Shown: positions 46,267 through 53,672 of the stretch, piece after piece
Layout: each line of letters starts with the position of its first letter
Position numbering within the stretch: position 1 is the stretch's first letter
DNA from: Lactiplantibacillus daoliensis
GTDB lineage: Bacteria; Bacillota; Bacilli; Lactobacillales; Lactobacillaceae
DNA length: 64,000 nt
Assembly: GCF_005405005.1 (NCBI RefSeq)
Contig: NZ_BJDH01000002.1
Span: 62,001-126,000 of the forward strand
Reading direction: 5' to 3'
Notes under the pieces: model-generated
What the model was told of the DNA's origin: nothing
The model's database searches: none
The model's input: only the letters and a program-made list of their open reading frames with translations
Program-made: the position numbers and the translations under genes

Positions 46267-46932
46267 CTACTTAAAATCATTTTGATAGGCATCATTCAAA
46301 TTAGAAATATGATCACTATAATAATCAATGGACATCTTATCTGACCAGGCGTATGGATTGTTCCCAATAATTGATGTGTGGACCTTCTTGCTAATATATG
46401 AATACCATTTAACATTATTGATATCAATGGCCATCGGTGCCTTCCTATTGCCATTTCCAACAGCAATCAAGTAACAATAATGAATTTTGCCATTTTCACC
46501 TTTTTTTACCGGGAAAACATACTTTCCTGTTCGCTTATTTTTATTCAAAAAGACCACATAGTCCTGCGCCAAAAATTCGTCACGATGATAGGTCCCATAA
46601 TAAAAGACTGCTGAATTTAGAGTTGGAGAAGCATATTTTAAAATGGACGTCTCATTGGTCTGACCCTCAGGCAGGTAAGTCTTGTATTGATAAAATCCCC
46701 AACTACCCAGAATAATAACTGCGATTGCTACAATCCACAAAACAATATGGTGATTTGGTGTCTCAACTACCTGACTGGTTGAAACTTGTTCAACTTTTTC
46801 AGGTGTATTAACTTTCTCTATAGGTGCAACAGATTCGCTGGACACACCGATTACTGGCTGCTCAGCACCACAAAACGGACAAAAATTAGTCGACTCCTTA
46901 ATTTGCTTCCCACAATTAACGCAAAATTTCAT
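46267..46932 (-). CDS. Zinc-ribbon membrane protein, single span
   Basis: A 221-residue protein. Residues 1-28 form a zinc ribbon, with CVNC and CPFC knuckles (MKFCVNCGKQIKESTNFCPFCG). One membrane span lies at about 68-86. The C-terminal outside domain (about 100-221) begins with SPTLNSAVFYYGTYHRDEF, and its family is not recognised. Topology is cytoplasmic zinc ribbon, span, outside domain. It sits between the PrsW-like gene (38 bases upstream) and the lipoprotein gene (16 bases downstream). Confidence 0.75.
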   Translation of the reverse strand: MKFCVNCGKQIKESTNFCPFCGAEQPVIGVSSESVAPIEKVNTPEKVEQVSTSQVVETPNHHIVLWIVAIAVIILGSWGFYQYKTYLPEGQTNETSILKYASPTLNSAVFYYGTYHRDEFLAQDYVVFLNKNKRTGKYVFPVKKGENGKIHYCYLIAVGNGNRKAPMAIDINNVKWYSYISKKVHTSIIGNNPYAWSDKMSIDYYSDHISNLNDAYQNDFK

Positions 46933-46969
46933 TTTTTCTCCTCCAAAATTCCATCATAATTACCTTAAC

Positions 46970-48079
46970 CTAATTATGACTAGGCTGATCGACGCTGACC
47001 TGTTTTAACGTGCGCACCTCACGTAGTCCAGCATTGATTAACACCAACACCACTACCCACGCAATCACGATTAACAGCACCATTTTTTCATAATCAAAGC
47101 CTACCGGCGCATCCCAAAGTGCGTGTAAGGCAATGGCAATCACGAAGAAGCGAATAAAGCGACCATCTTCAAACGTTGCCGAACTTAACCGAGCACTGCC
47201 TTTGGCTAAACCGAGTGCTGCACCAACCATGGCGCACCACATTGTATGTGTGCCTAACGCACCAACACTTCTAATCAACAAGACCGACAAGCCCATATCG
47301 CCCGCATACCCAGCTGTCTCAAACGTAGCAAAGCCAGCACCAATGGCCGCGCCGATTAACAAACCGTTCAACACAAATTTGGTGTCAATCCGATTGATAT
47401 AATACGCAATCATAATTAACTTACCCGTCTCTTCGACAACGGCAATGATCACGGCAGTCAGGATTGTTAATTTAGAAACATCTACAAATTCATATAAAAA
47501 TAGTGAAACCAAAAGCGAGGCCACGCCACCAACCATAAATATTTTTGTAATTTTAAAAACACTAATATTTTTAAAAGTGTTAATTTCAAAAAACATGATT
47601 AACAATGAAAACGGCACTGCCAACGCGCTCACAGCGATTAACCCAACGTACATCTTTTCACCATTCAACAAATAGAAACTACCCACTAAAATTGCCACTG
47701 CGATGACAAATGAAGCCAAGACCCGTGAAAATAGCCATGGCTTAACCGGTGAATCGCTTACTTCAGTCAACGTCGGCGTGGTTTGCGCTGTCCCCGCAAT
47801 AAACAACGACTCCGCTTCTTGTTCCGTATGCGAGTTGAATACTTCGCTAAACATACGCTTCAAATGGATCGGAACGCGTTTCTGTTCACCAGTCCAGCCG
47901 TTCAGAGTTTCCGTGGCAGAATCAATCAAACTCTTTTGCGCCGGTTTGGACGTCTGCACGATTGTTTTTGGTTGTGGTGCTTCAGCGACTCTGACAACCT
48001 TGGCGCCACAATAGTGACAAAACTTCGACTCACTTGGTAACTTTTGACCACAATTTGCACAATAAATAAACTCATTCAT
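46970..48079 (-). CDS. PrsW-like intramembrane protease with N-terminal zinc ribbon
   Basis: A 369-residue protein. The N-terminus is a zinc ribbon (YCANCGQKLP...FCHYCG). The C-terminal half has about eight spans with PrsW-family motifs: VAVVEETGKL-type EE (here AVVEETGKLIMIAYY), GFATFETAGYA, and HALWDAP. These supply the Glu and His residues thought to bind metal in PrsW proteases (PF13367). In Bacillus, PrsW cuts an anti-sigma factor during antimicrobial-peptide stress; no anti-sigma gene is seen here. ATG 48079 was chosen at the zinc ribbon; a longer frame starts at 48097 and overlaps the preceding stop. Confidence 0.85.
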   Translation of the reverse strand: MNEFIYCANCGQKLPSESKFCHYCGAKVVRVAEAPQPKTIVQTSKPAQKSLIDSATETLNGWTGEQKRVPIHLKRMFSEVFNSHTEQEAESLFIAGTAQTTPTLTEVSDSPVKPWLFSRVLASFVIAVAILVGSFYLLNGEKMYVGLIAVSALAVPFSLLIMFFEINTFKNISVFKITKIFMVGGVASLLVSLFLYEFVDVSKLTILTAVIIAVVEETGKLIMIAYYINRIDTKFVLNGLLIGAAIGAGFATFETAGYAGDMGLSVLLIRSVGALGTHTMWCAMVGAALGLAKGSARLSSATFEDGRFIRFFVIAIALHALWDAPVGFDYEKMVLLIVIAWVVVLVLINAGLREVRTLKQVSVDQPSHN

Positions 48080-48096
48080 CTTAAATAGCACTCCCA

Positions 48097-48657
48097 TTAA
48101 CCAAAACGATTTGGCTGTGGATCACTTGGCTTACAGAACAAGACAATTACCAAAATGGCGCCAACTATCGGTATCAGGGCAAGCCAATAGTAGCCAAATG
48201 AATGGTTTGAATCATGTAGCCGACGACTAGCGACGGCTAAACTAGGAACCAAACAAGCCACCACCAAAATAATCATCAAAGCCATCCCAATATATTCACT
48301 TAAAAACAAATAGATTAAATAAAAAGCGCTATAAAAGAGATTGTAAACCAATACACTCCACCAGTATTGTGATCGACTACTGCGGCCATGAAACTGAGCA
48401 TACCGCTTAAAATAATCCCGCATTGCGGCATCAATCCCACCGCTATCCTGTTCCTCATACCTAGTCTCTGTCCGTCTCTCAGTCTGACCCGATTGACTAT
48501 TAGGTACCTGCTGATTAGTCACTGTCGGCTGTGGCGTAACAACCGTTTGTGCCGGAGAACCTGACGTAGCTGTTCCTTCAACCAGATTCAACCCGCAATT
48601 AGGGCAAAAACGTGCCCCCTCCACTAACTTCGTGCCACATTTAGGACAAAATTTCAT
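48097..48657 (-). CDS. DUF805 membrane protein with N-terminal zinc ribbon
   Basis: A 186-residue protein: an N-terminal zinc ribbon (FCPKCGTKLVEGARFCPNCG), a Thr/Gln/Ser-rich linker (about 30-70), then a DUF805 domain with YAQFHGRSSRSQYWWSVL, three to four spans, and the diagnostic RRLHDSNHS motif. Its function is unknown. The ATG start has GGAGGAAT upstream. It is the first gene of the zinc-ribbon operon, reading away from the divergent XRE regulator. Confidence 0.85.
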   Translation of the reverse strand: MKFCPKCGTKLVEGARFCPNCGLNLVEGTATSGSPAQTVVTPQPTVTNQQVPNSQSGQTERRTETRYEEQDSGGIDAAMRDYFKRYAQFHGRSSRSQYWWSVLVYNLFYSAFYLIYLFLSEYIGMALMIILVVACLVPSLAVASRRLHDSNHSFGYYWLALIPIVGAILVIVLFCKPSDPQPNRFG

Positions 48658-48906
48658 GATACTATTCCTCCATTGTATTACTTTTGCGAACAAGCAAATC
48701 CAATTAATTTCCTCAAAAAAAACGACAATTGCTTATTCCAAAAGCAATCACTTTCTTTGATAGCATTGAATTATCAAGTTAAAACCATTCTTTTTGATTG
48801 GCCTGAATATTCGCACAGCTATATTGAATTATAATTTTTGTGTTTTACTTTAGCAAGCGTTTTTATTGGAAATACCGTTATATCAGTGTTAGATGTTTTT
48901 TCCCAT

Positions 48907-48915
48907 TGCTATACT
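48907..48915 (+). promoter_or_regulatory. Promoter of the S24-like regulator
   Basis: TG-C-TATACT (extended -10), 22 bases before the start. The 244-base divergent spacer (48694-48937) presumably also holds the promoter of the zinc-ribbon operon; I could not fix it. Confidence 0.55.
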
Positions 48916-48937
48916 TATGTGATACAGAGGTGTTTTT

Positions 48938-49627
48938 ATGGCGAAATCTACATTTGGCGAACGATTAAAACAAATTCGTACCAATAAAGGCTATTCCGTC
49001 CGTAAGGTGGCACTTTATGGTGGAATTTCCTCATCGTACTATTCCCAAATTGAGAACAACAAACGGAACATTCCAAAACCGGAAACTTTACTTAAACTCG
49101 CTAAGGGGCTACATATCTCGCATGATGAAATCTTTGAATTGGCAAAATTTTATACCGAGACACTTCGAAGCGCGGACAAATCGTTTAGTTTCAACCAAGA
49201 AACTGAAATTAACAATTCTGGTGCCATTATCCAAAATTTGATTAACTCCAATACCAAAGTTATTCTGCCAGATGATCGTCGCGTCTATACGAACCTTTCA
49301 GCTGAATCTCCAACAACCCCAGGTGACTATGTTTGGGTGAAAGTCTCAGATGACACCTTGACCAATGAAGGAATCATGACTAATGACTTAGCAATTGTAT
49401 TGATCAAGTCTGTAGACGAGCCCTTTTCCGTTGAGTACGGTAGTAAACTGATTGCACTAAATCTCAATTCAAAAACCGTTATCCGGAGAGTCGTTCAAGA
49501 CTACGCTAACAACTTTCTAGTTTTCAATTCAAGAGAACGTACTGAACCAATAATGATTCCTAAAAATAAATTTTCTGAATTTTTAGTCGGCCTAGTCGTC
49601 GGCATCCATCGCGAGATTTCCAATTAA
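48938..49627 (+). CDS. XRE regulator with degenerate S24/LexA-like domain
   Basis: A 229-residue regulator. Residues 1-70 are an HTH (RLKQIRTNKGYSVRKVALYG, SSSYYSQIENNKRNIPKPE). The C-terminal part (about 110-229) has the layout of the S24/CI peptidase-like domain, ending LVVGIHREI. The usual catalytic Ser and Lys are not in place: the SM-type segment reads SDDTLTNEG, and the Lys strand reads TVIRRVV. Self-cleavage is therefore unlikely. It is divergent from the zinc-ribbon operon, which it may control. No integrase or phage genes are nearby. Confidence 0.8.
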   Translation: MAKSTFGERLKQIRTNKGYSVRKVALYGGISSSYYSQIENNKRNIPKPETLLKLAKGLHISHDEIFELAKFYTETLRSADKSFSFNQETEINNSGAIIQNLINSNTKVILPDDRRVYTNLSAESPTTPGDYVWVKVSDDTLTNEGIMTNDLAIVLIKSVDEPFSVEYGSKLIALNLNSKTVIRRVVQDYANNFLVFNSRERTEPIMIPKNKFSEFLVGLVVGIHREISN

Positions 49628-49674
49628 AAAGACATTGCCTTGTGACTTGTAAAATCACAAAACAATGTCTTTTC
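49628..49674 (+). terminator. Terminator of the S24-like regulator
   Basis: An 11-bp outer stem (AAAAGACATTG / CAATGTCTTTT) plus a 6-bp inner stem (TTGTGA/TCACAA), then T-rich sequence. Confidence 0.9.
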
Positions 49675-49820
49675 TATTACTTAAAGGTTGAAAAACTCAA
49701 AAGCATCACAAATGTTGCAGTACCAGTAACCATCACGTCTAAAGTAGACTCACCTAAATTTAGCGCTCCGTCAGTCGATAACGAATTTATCAAAAAAAAG
49801 AACTACTGACTTAGCTAGAG

Positions 49821-49991
49821 GTTGTTGATGATAACATCGGACGTGCAGGTGGCGTTTGGCCGGCGTTTTTTAGCCGGCCTTACACCACGGACGGTCCGGG
49901 AGATTTGCGGTTTTGGCAAAGTTTCCGGACGAGGTTCAAGACGTTTCTATGGCTTGAACCGGTCCCTCGTTCGCATGCTATCAGCAACAAC
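49821..49991 (-). repeat. Structured intergenic repeat, copy 3
   Basis: A 13-bp outer helix with one mismatch (49821-49833 / 49979-49991) encloses three hairpins: GGCCGGC/GCCGGCC (49858-49864 / 49873-49879), GTCCGG...TTTGC/GCAAA...CCGGAC (49894-49930) and a perfect 8-bp GGTTCAAG/CTTGAACC (49933-49940 / 49953-49960). On the minus strand the last has a 12-nt loop CCATAGAAACGT, like the other copies. The rest of the spacer (49675-49820) shows nothing else I recognise. Confidence 0.75.
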
Positions 49992-50048
49992 CGGAAGCGG
50001 GAATAATCGACTAGTTTTCATTACCTAATTGTTTCGAAATCAATACAC

Positions 50049-50621
50049 CTAACTCATACTGTGCGGTCGTCGCGACAACCAATACGCATATACCACCGAA
50101 ACAACACCAGCGATCAAAGCTGGAATCACAATTAGTGCCATACCAATTGTAGGCTTCCAAGCACTGATACCAATGCCTACCAGACCACCGACGTATAGTA
50201 GCCAGCCGCCTAACTGATTCGTTTTACGCCAAACAACTTCAGAAGCATAAGTCCAGCTGACTCGAATGCCAAGCACCCCATTGCGTGGCGCATCAACACA
50301 TAAGATTCCAAAGAAACTAAGCATAAAACCAATTCCAATTTCATTGGCCTGCGCCGATACAAACCAACTTGGCACAACTATTAACGCGGCCCCGTAACCA
50401 AGCCAGCCTAACATCCAATGCCAAATAACTCTGCTTGGTTGCCAGTGGAAATTTTTAACCAACAAAAACGGCGTAAACCATGAAAGTAGATAGGCAATTG
50501 TAATCACGATCAACAACTGCTGTCCCAGCCGGAATGGTGCCTGAAAATGTCCCCAGAACCACATTAAGATTAAGGCATCTAACGCCCCCAGCAAAACGGC
50601 CGGTCCCCATTTTTTTACCAT
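50049..50621 (-). CDS. SdpI-like membrane protein
   Basis: A 190-residue protein with about six membrane spans. Its central loop, GVLGIRVSWTYASEVVWRKT followed by NQLGGWLLYVGG, matches the signature of the SdpI family, whose Bacillus founder gives immunity to the toxin SdpC and controls the SdpR repressor. No SdpC- or SdpR-like gene is present here. ATG 50621 has GGGGG upstream; the frame to 50645 enters the preceding terminator. It lies 66 bases after the RRNPP-like regulator, behind that terminator. Confidence 0.82.
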   Translation of the reverse strand: MVKKWGPAVLLGALDALILMWFWGHFQAPFRLGQQLLIVITIAYLLSWFTPFLLVKNFHWQPSRVIWHWMLGWLGYGAALIVVPSWFVSAQANEIGIGFMLSFFGILCVDAPRNGVLGIRVSWTYASEVVWRKTNQLGGWLLYVGGLVGIGISAWKPTIGMALIVIPALIAGVVSVVYAYWLSRRPHSMS

Positions 50622-50640
50622 TTTAAATCCCCCTGACAAG

Positions 50641-50679
50641 CACAAAACACCCAGCCGATAGGATATCGGACCGAGTGTT
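50641..50679 (-). terminator. Terminator between RRNPP-like regulator and SdpI-like gene
   Basis: On the minus strand AACAC...CCGATA-TCC-TATCGG...GTGTT followed by TTTGTG. It may act as a partial terminator, since no clear promoter for the SdpI-like gene lies downstream. Confidence 0.8.
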
Positions 50680-50687
50680 AATGCTAA

Positions 50688-51584
50688 CTAGGCTTCATTG
50701 GCCACTTGCAACGGTGCAATGTGGTAGGTTGCCATTTCCTTAATGATCTTCTGAGTCAAATTCTCATTGTGCGTCACCAGGCTCAACGCATAGGCCACAT
50801 AATAATGGTCGTGCGCCGAAGCAACGTTGTTCAAGACAACTTCATTAGCGGCTTTTTGCGCATACAACCGGTCAAGCAAGTACAGTGACTGGCTTTCTTG
50901 CGCTTTCTTCAACGCCAAGTCAATCAATTCCAGTGCTTCCTCTGGGAAATTAATTTTCGCATATAACTGCGCTGCTGACGCGTAGATCAAAATTTCGTTT
51001 TGTAAATAATCATCATCGCCAATTGGCATGGCTTGTGCGTCCATGGTATGAAGTGTGGCAACCGCCTGCTTGACGAAAATCTCCGCCTTGTCATAAGATT
51101 GCTTCCGTTCATACGCTAACCCAGTGCCCAATGTTGCCAAAATGGCAAACATGTCATGACTTGACTTCACAAACTGGTTCAACAACATCCCAAAGTTGAA
51201 AATTGCTTCATCTGGATTGTCATTTAAGACTAATTGGATATAACCCTCATAGTAATAATATTGTTTTTTGTCCGTATTGCTACGCAGTTGTTTTGGCCGA
51301 ATCTTTGTAAAGACTTCATTGGCCGTTTCTAACTGATCATGTCGAATCAAAGAATCAATTTTTTTGAACGTCCGGTATAACTGATCATCATTTTCAACAA
51401 TCACATCTGACAAACGAATTCCTAATCGATTACAAATCTTCATCATAATTTTCATACTAGGAATCTTGCTCTTTTTCTCAATTAAACTAATCGTTGCTTG
51501 GGTACAAATACCCTCCGCCAATTCTTTCTGCGACATGCCTTTACGCTTCCGGAATTGCCGAACTTTCTCTCCCAATATTCTCAT
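50688..51584 (-). CDS. HTH-TPR transcriptional regulator (RRNPP/PlcR-Rgg-like)
   Basis: A 298-residue regulator. Residues 1-62 are an XRE HTH (VRQFRKRKGMSQKELAEGI, TQATISLIEKKSKIPSMK). The rest is all-helical, with TPR-like repeats (for example YYYYEGYIQLVLNDNPDEAI, GLAYERKQSYDKAEIFVKQA and AQLYAKINFPEEALELIDLA). This layout is that of RRNPP peptide-sensing regulators. No cognate peptide gene with a ribosome site was found on either side, so peptide control is inference. The SdpI-like gene lies directly downstream. Confidence 0.85.
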   Translation of the reverse strand: MRILGEKVRQFRKRKGMSQKELAEGICTQATISLIEKKSKIPSMKIMMKICNRLGIRLSDVIVENDDQLYRTFKKIDSLIRHDQLETANEVFTKIRPKQLRSNTDKKQYYYYEGYIQLVLNDNPDEAIFNFGMLLNQFVKSSHDMFAILATLGTGLAYERKQSYDKAEIFVKQAVATLHTMDAQAMPIGDDDYLQNEILIYASAAQLYAKINFPEEALELIDLALKKAQESQSLYLLDRLYAQKAANEVVLNNVASAHDHYYVAYALSLVTHNENLTQKIIKEMATYHIAPLQVANEA

Positions 51585-51750
51585 CTTAAACCCCTCTTTA
51601 TGTCTACTGTCTCAACCTAACCCTAATTTGATCACCGTTGGGCCGACCCCACTCGCAAACCCAACGTCGCTAACACCTAATCAATCCTCAGGTTTCGATT
51701 AAATAATTAGTTGTCCACAGTCAAATTGGACAATACCAATTACGCATATT

Positions 51751-51779
51751 ATTATATTCAGATAAGTGATAATACGCAA
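51751..51779 (-). promoter_or_regulatory. Promoter of the RRNPP-like regulator
   Basis: On the minus strand TTGCGT (51774-51779), 17 bases, TATAAT (51751-51756), leaving a leader of about 160 bases. Confidence 0.75.
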
Positions 51780-51780
51780 G

Positions 51781-51801
51781 AAATAAGAGTAATTCTTATT
51801 T
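51781..51801. promoter_or_regulatory. Operator-like palindrome next to the regulator promoter
   Basis: AAATAAGA-5-TCTTATTT is a perfect 8-bp inverted repeat whose edge is one base from the -35 box. It is a natural candidate for autoregulation. Confidence 0.55.
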
Positions 51802-52039
51802 AATATTAAGTTATACCATGCTCAATACACAAGTCCACTTATTAATTAGCCGGGGTTATGATTAGTAATTAGAACTAATTTACACTTTGTTAACTCAGGT
51901 ATCGGACTAATGTAAACGATTCAAAATAGAACGCAACAACATTTATAATTATGGGACTGATATTGTCAACAATCCGCTTTTGACTTCGTTTTAGTCCCCT
52001 CCTTATATCTTAATCTTCTCATTTTTGGGCCATTCGCTA

Positions 52040-53593
52040 TCATAAACTAATTACCCAATTAATAAGCTGGTAAAAATAATAGTGCGGGGCTTGTCCTTGT
52101 AAACGGCGCATCCGTCCCGGCTGATTCGTAATGAGTCCAGTTGGGCGCATGGCAGATAACCGTTGCAGTTGCATCGACCGATCCACGGTCCACAAGTAAA
52201 CCGCCTTGTGTTCACGTTTAGCCGTTGCTAATTGCTCACGAGTCACCGTCAACGCCTGTAACGAATAGAAATTAGCAACATTGGGGGTAAATGCCGTCAG
52301 ATAAAACGGCGTGATATACCCAACACGCAACTTTCGAGTGCGCTGCTTCAAACGGGCGAGAACTTGATAATCCAAAGAATGGACGGCACCACCTCGTTTT
52401 TCAATCGTCGTTGCGTACTCATCCGCGAACGGGGAAATCAATTGTACCGCGTCACCAATCGCTTTAATCTCGACTAGTAGTGGCTGATTTAATTTTTGTG
52501 CCGCGGTCAAATACTGCCTAAACGTACTCAACTCACCATGTTGACCGTGCTCGGTTAGCGGTAGTCCAGCTAACTGCTGTAACCGATAATCCTGAACTGG
52601 GCCTGACTTAGCCGCCAAGTTGCGTAAGGTTGGATCATGCATCACAACCCAGTGCTGATCGGCCGTTGGTTGAATGTCCATCTCAACATATGCCGGTTGA
52701 GTGGCGTGTACCGTCTTTTTAAGCGCGCTCGTGGTGTTCTGAACACCATCATCACCATTGACACCCCGATGCGCAATAATGGCTGGTGCCGTGGTTGGTG
52801 GCGTCTGAAGCCACCACGTCGCACTACCTAAGGTGACGACCATAAGCCCGGCAATCAAATAACGACCAGTACCTGTTCGAGGCTGTTGTGGCAACGTAAA
52901 CCAACGCCCCCACCAACTGGCGAAGACAAGCCACAATCCCCCTTGTAGTCCGGCCAAGCTGACAATTGCGCAGACCCGACCGAGTCCCTCATTTAAGTTT
53001 TCCAGACCACCTGTCAGCAATATCAAACAAGTCGCTAAAACGAGCCAGCTCATTAACCAGCCAACGAAACCAACTAATTTCCGACAGACTGGCCACCAGT
53101 GCTGATGCCAACCTTGAAGCCACCAAGTTCGCCAGCCAGTTGGCGCTTGCAATTGGTCTCGCCAAGCTGGTAACCATTTGAGCGACCACAGCCAGATCAC
53201 TGCCCAAATCGGCGCGACCCATGGTAACCAATCGTAGCGCGTCATCAGTATCACATTTTGCCATTCAGCGGGCAATTCAATGCTGGCCTGCAGCGTGGCT
53301 AAATAACCACCCCAACCAAATGGTAGCCAAATCACCGCTAATAACAATTGCCCCAGCCAAATGAACCAATGCTGACGCCAAGACCAACGTTGATGGCCAC
53401 CGGTATGTTCAGCTAAGGCGGGTAACCAGAGACTCAACCCTAATAGCCCCAGTAAACTAAGCCAACCACCAAATTGAATGCCCAGCCATTTCACCACTAG
53501 TGCACCAATCAAGCCAATAACCCACCAAAGTCCGAGTGGACCACTGAACTGGTTGGCCCCCTTTTTCAAATCTGCCCAAATTTTCGTTACCAT
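52040..53593 (-). CDS. Membrane glycerophosphodiester phosphodiesterase
   Basis: A 517-residue protein. The first ~285 residues hold about seven spans (glycerophosphoryl diester phosphodiesterase membrane domain). The C-terminal ~230 residues are a GDPD TIM-barrel: IIAHRGVNGDDGVQNTTSAL (His-Arg pair), VEMDIQPTADQHWVVMHDPTL (Glu-x-Asp and catalytic His) and LLVEIKA. Such enzymes cleave glycerophosphodiesters and may act on lipoteichoic-acid or phospholipid products at the membrane. ATG 53593 is 9 bases from GGGAG; ATG 53602 abuts it. It is Trp-rich. Confidence 0.9.
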   Translation of the reverse strand: MVTKIWADLKKGANQFSGPLGLWWVIGLIGALVVKWLGIQFGGWLSLLGLLGLSLWLPALAEHTGGHQRWSWRQHWFIWLGQLLLAVIWLPFGWGGYLATLQASIELPAEWQNVILMTRYDWLPWVAPIWAVIWLWSLKWLPAWRDQLQAPTGWRTWWLQGWHQHWWPVCRKLVGFVGWLMSWLVLATCLILLTGGLENLNEGLGRVCAIVSLAGLQGGLWLVFASWWGRWFTLPQQPRTGTGRYLIAGLMVVTLGSATWWLQTPPTTAPAIIAHRGVNGDDGVQNTTSALKKTVHATQPAYVEMDIQPTADQHWVVMHDPTLRNLAAKSGPVQDYRLQQLAGLPLTEHGQHGELSTFRQYLTAAQKLNQPLLVEIKAIGDAVQLISPFADEYATTIEKRGGAVHSLDYQVLARLKQRTRKLRVGYITPFYLTAFTPNVANFYSLQALTVTREQLATAKREHKAVYLWTVDRSMQLQRLSAMRPTGLITNQPGRMRRLQGQAPHYYFYQLINWVISL

Positions 53594-53610
53594 CGTCGCC
53601 ATCTCCCAAT

Positions 53611-53660
53611 ATGAAAAAAAGGTGGTCGTGATGAAATCACTTTCATCTCAACCACCTCAA
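53611..53660 (-). terminator. ddl terminator
   Basis: On the minus strand GGTGGT-GATGAAA / TTTCATC-ACCACC followed by a T-run, between ddl and the GDPD gene. Confidence 0.88.
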
Positions 53661-53672
53661 CGAAACTCGCTA

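Larger units (their letters stand above)
51585..52039. other. AT-rich spacer upstream of the RRNPP-like regulator
   Basis: 455 bases without a supportable gene. It holds the regulator promoter and palindrome (separate entries), a second promoter-like TTGACA-16-TATAAA on the minus strand near 51945-51970, and a nested inverted repeat (GGGACT 51953-51958 with AGTCCC 51993-51998, enclosing GTCAA/TTGAC). A perfect AGGAGGGG at about 51997-52006 on the minus strand has no start codon at a usable distance. Confidence 0.55.

Noticed and set aside
48938-49627. The S24-like regulator as a sign of a prophage
   Set aside because: There is no integrase, replication, capsid or lysis gene, and no attachment-site repeat in the window.
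49822-50028. A 68-codon plus-strand frame in the spacer after the S24-like regulator
   Set aside because: It lies entirely within the branched repeat, has no ribosome site, and its sequence is explained by the hairpins.
51818-51865. A 15-codon plus-strand frame as a pheromone gene for the RRNPP-like regulator
   Set aside because: It has no ribosome site, no charged secretion-leader pattern and no promoter in the right place.
51997-52006. Strong Shine-Dalgarno-like AGGAGGGG on the minus strand downstream of the GDPD gene
   Set aside because: No ATG, GTG or TTG lies within 5-13 bases, so it does not define a gene.
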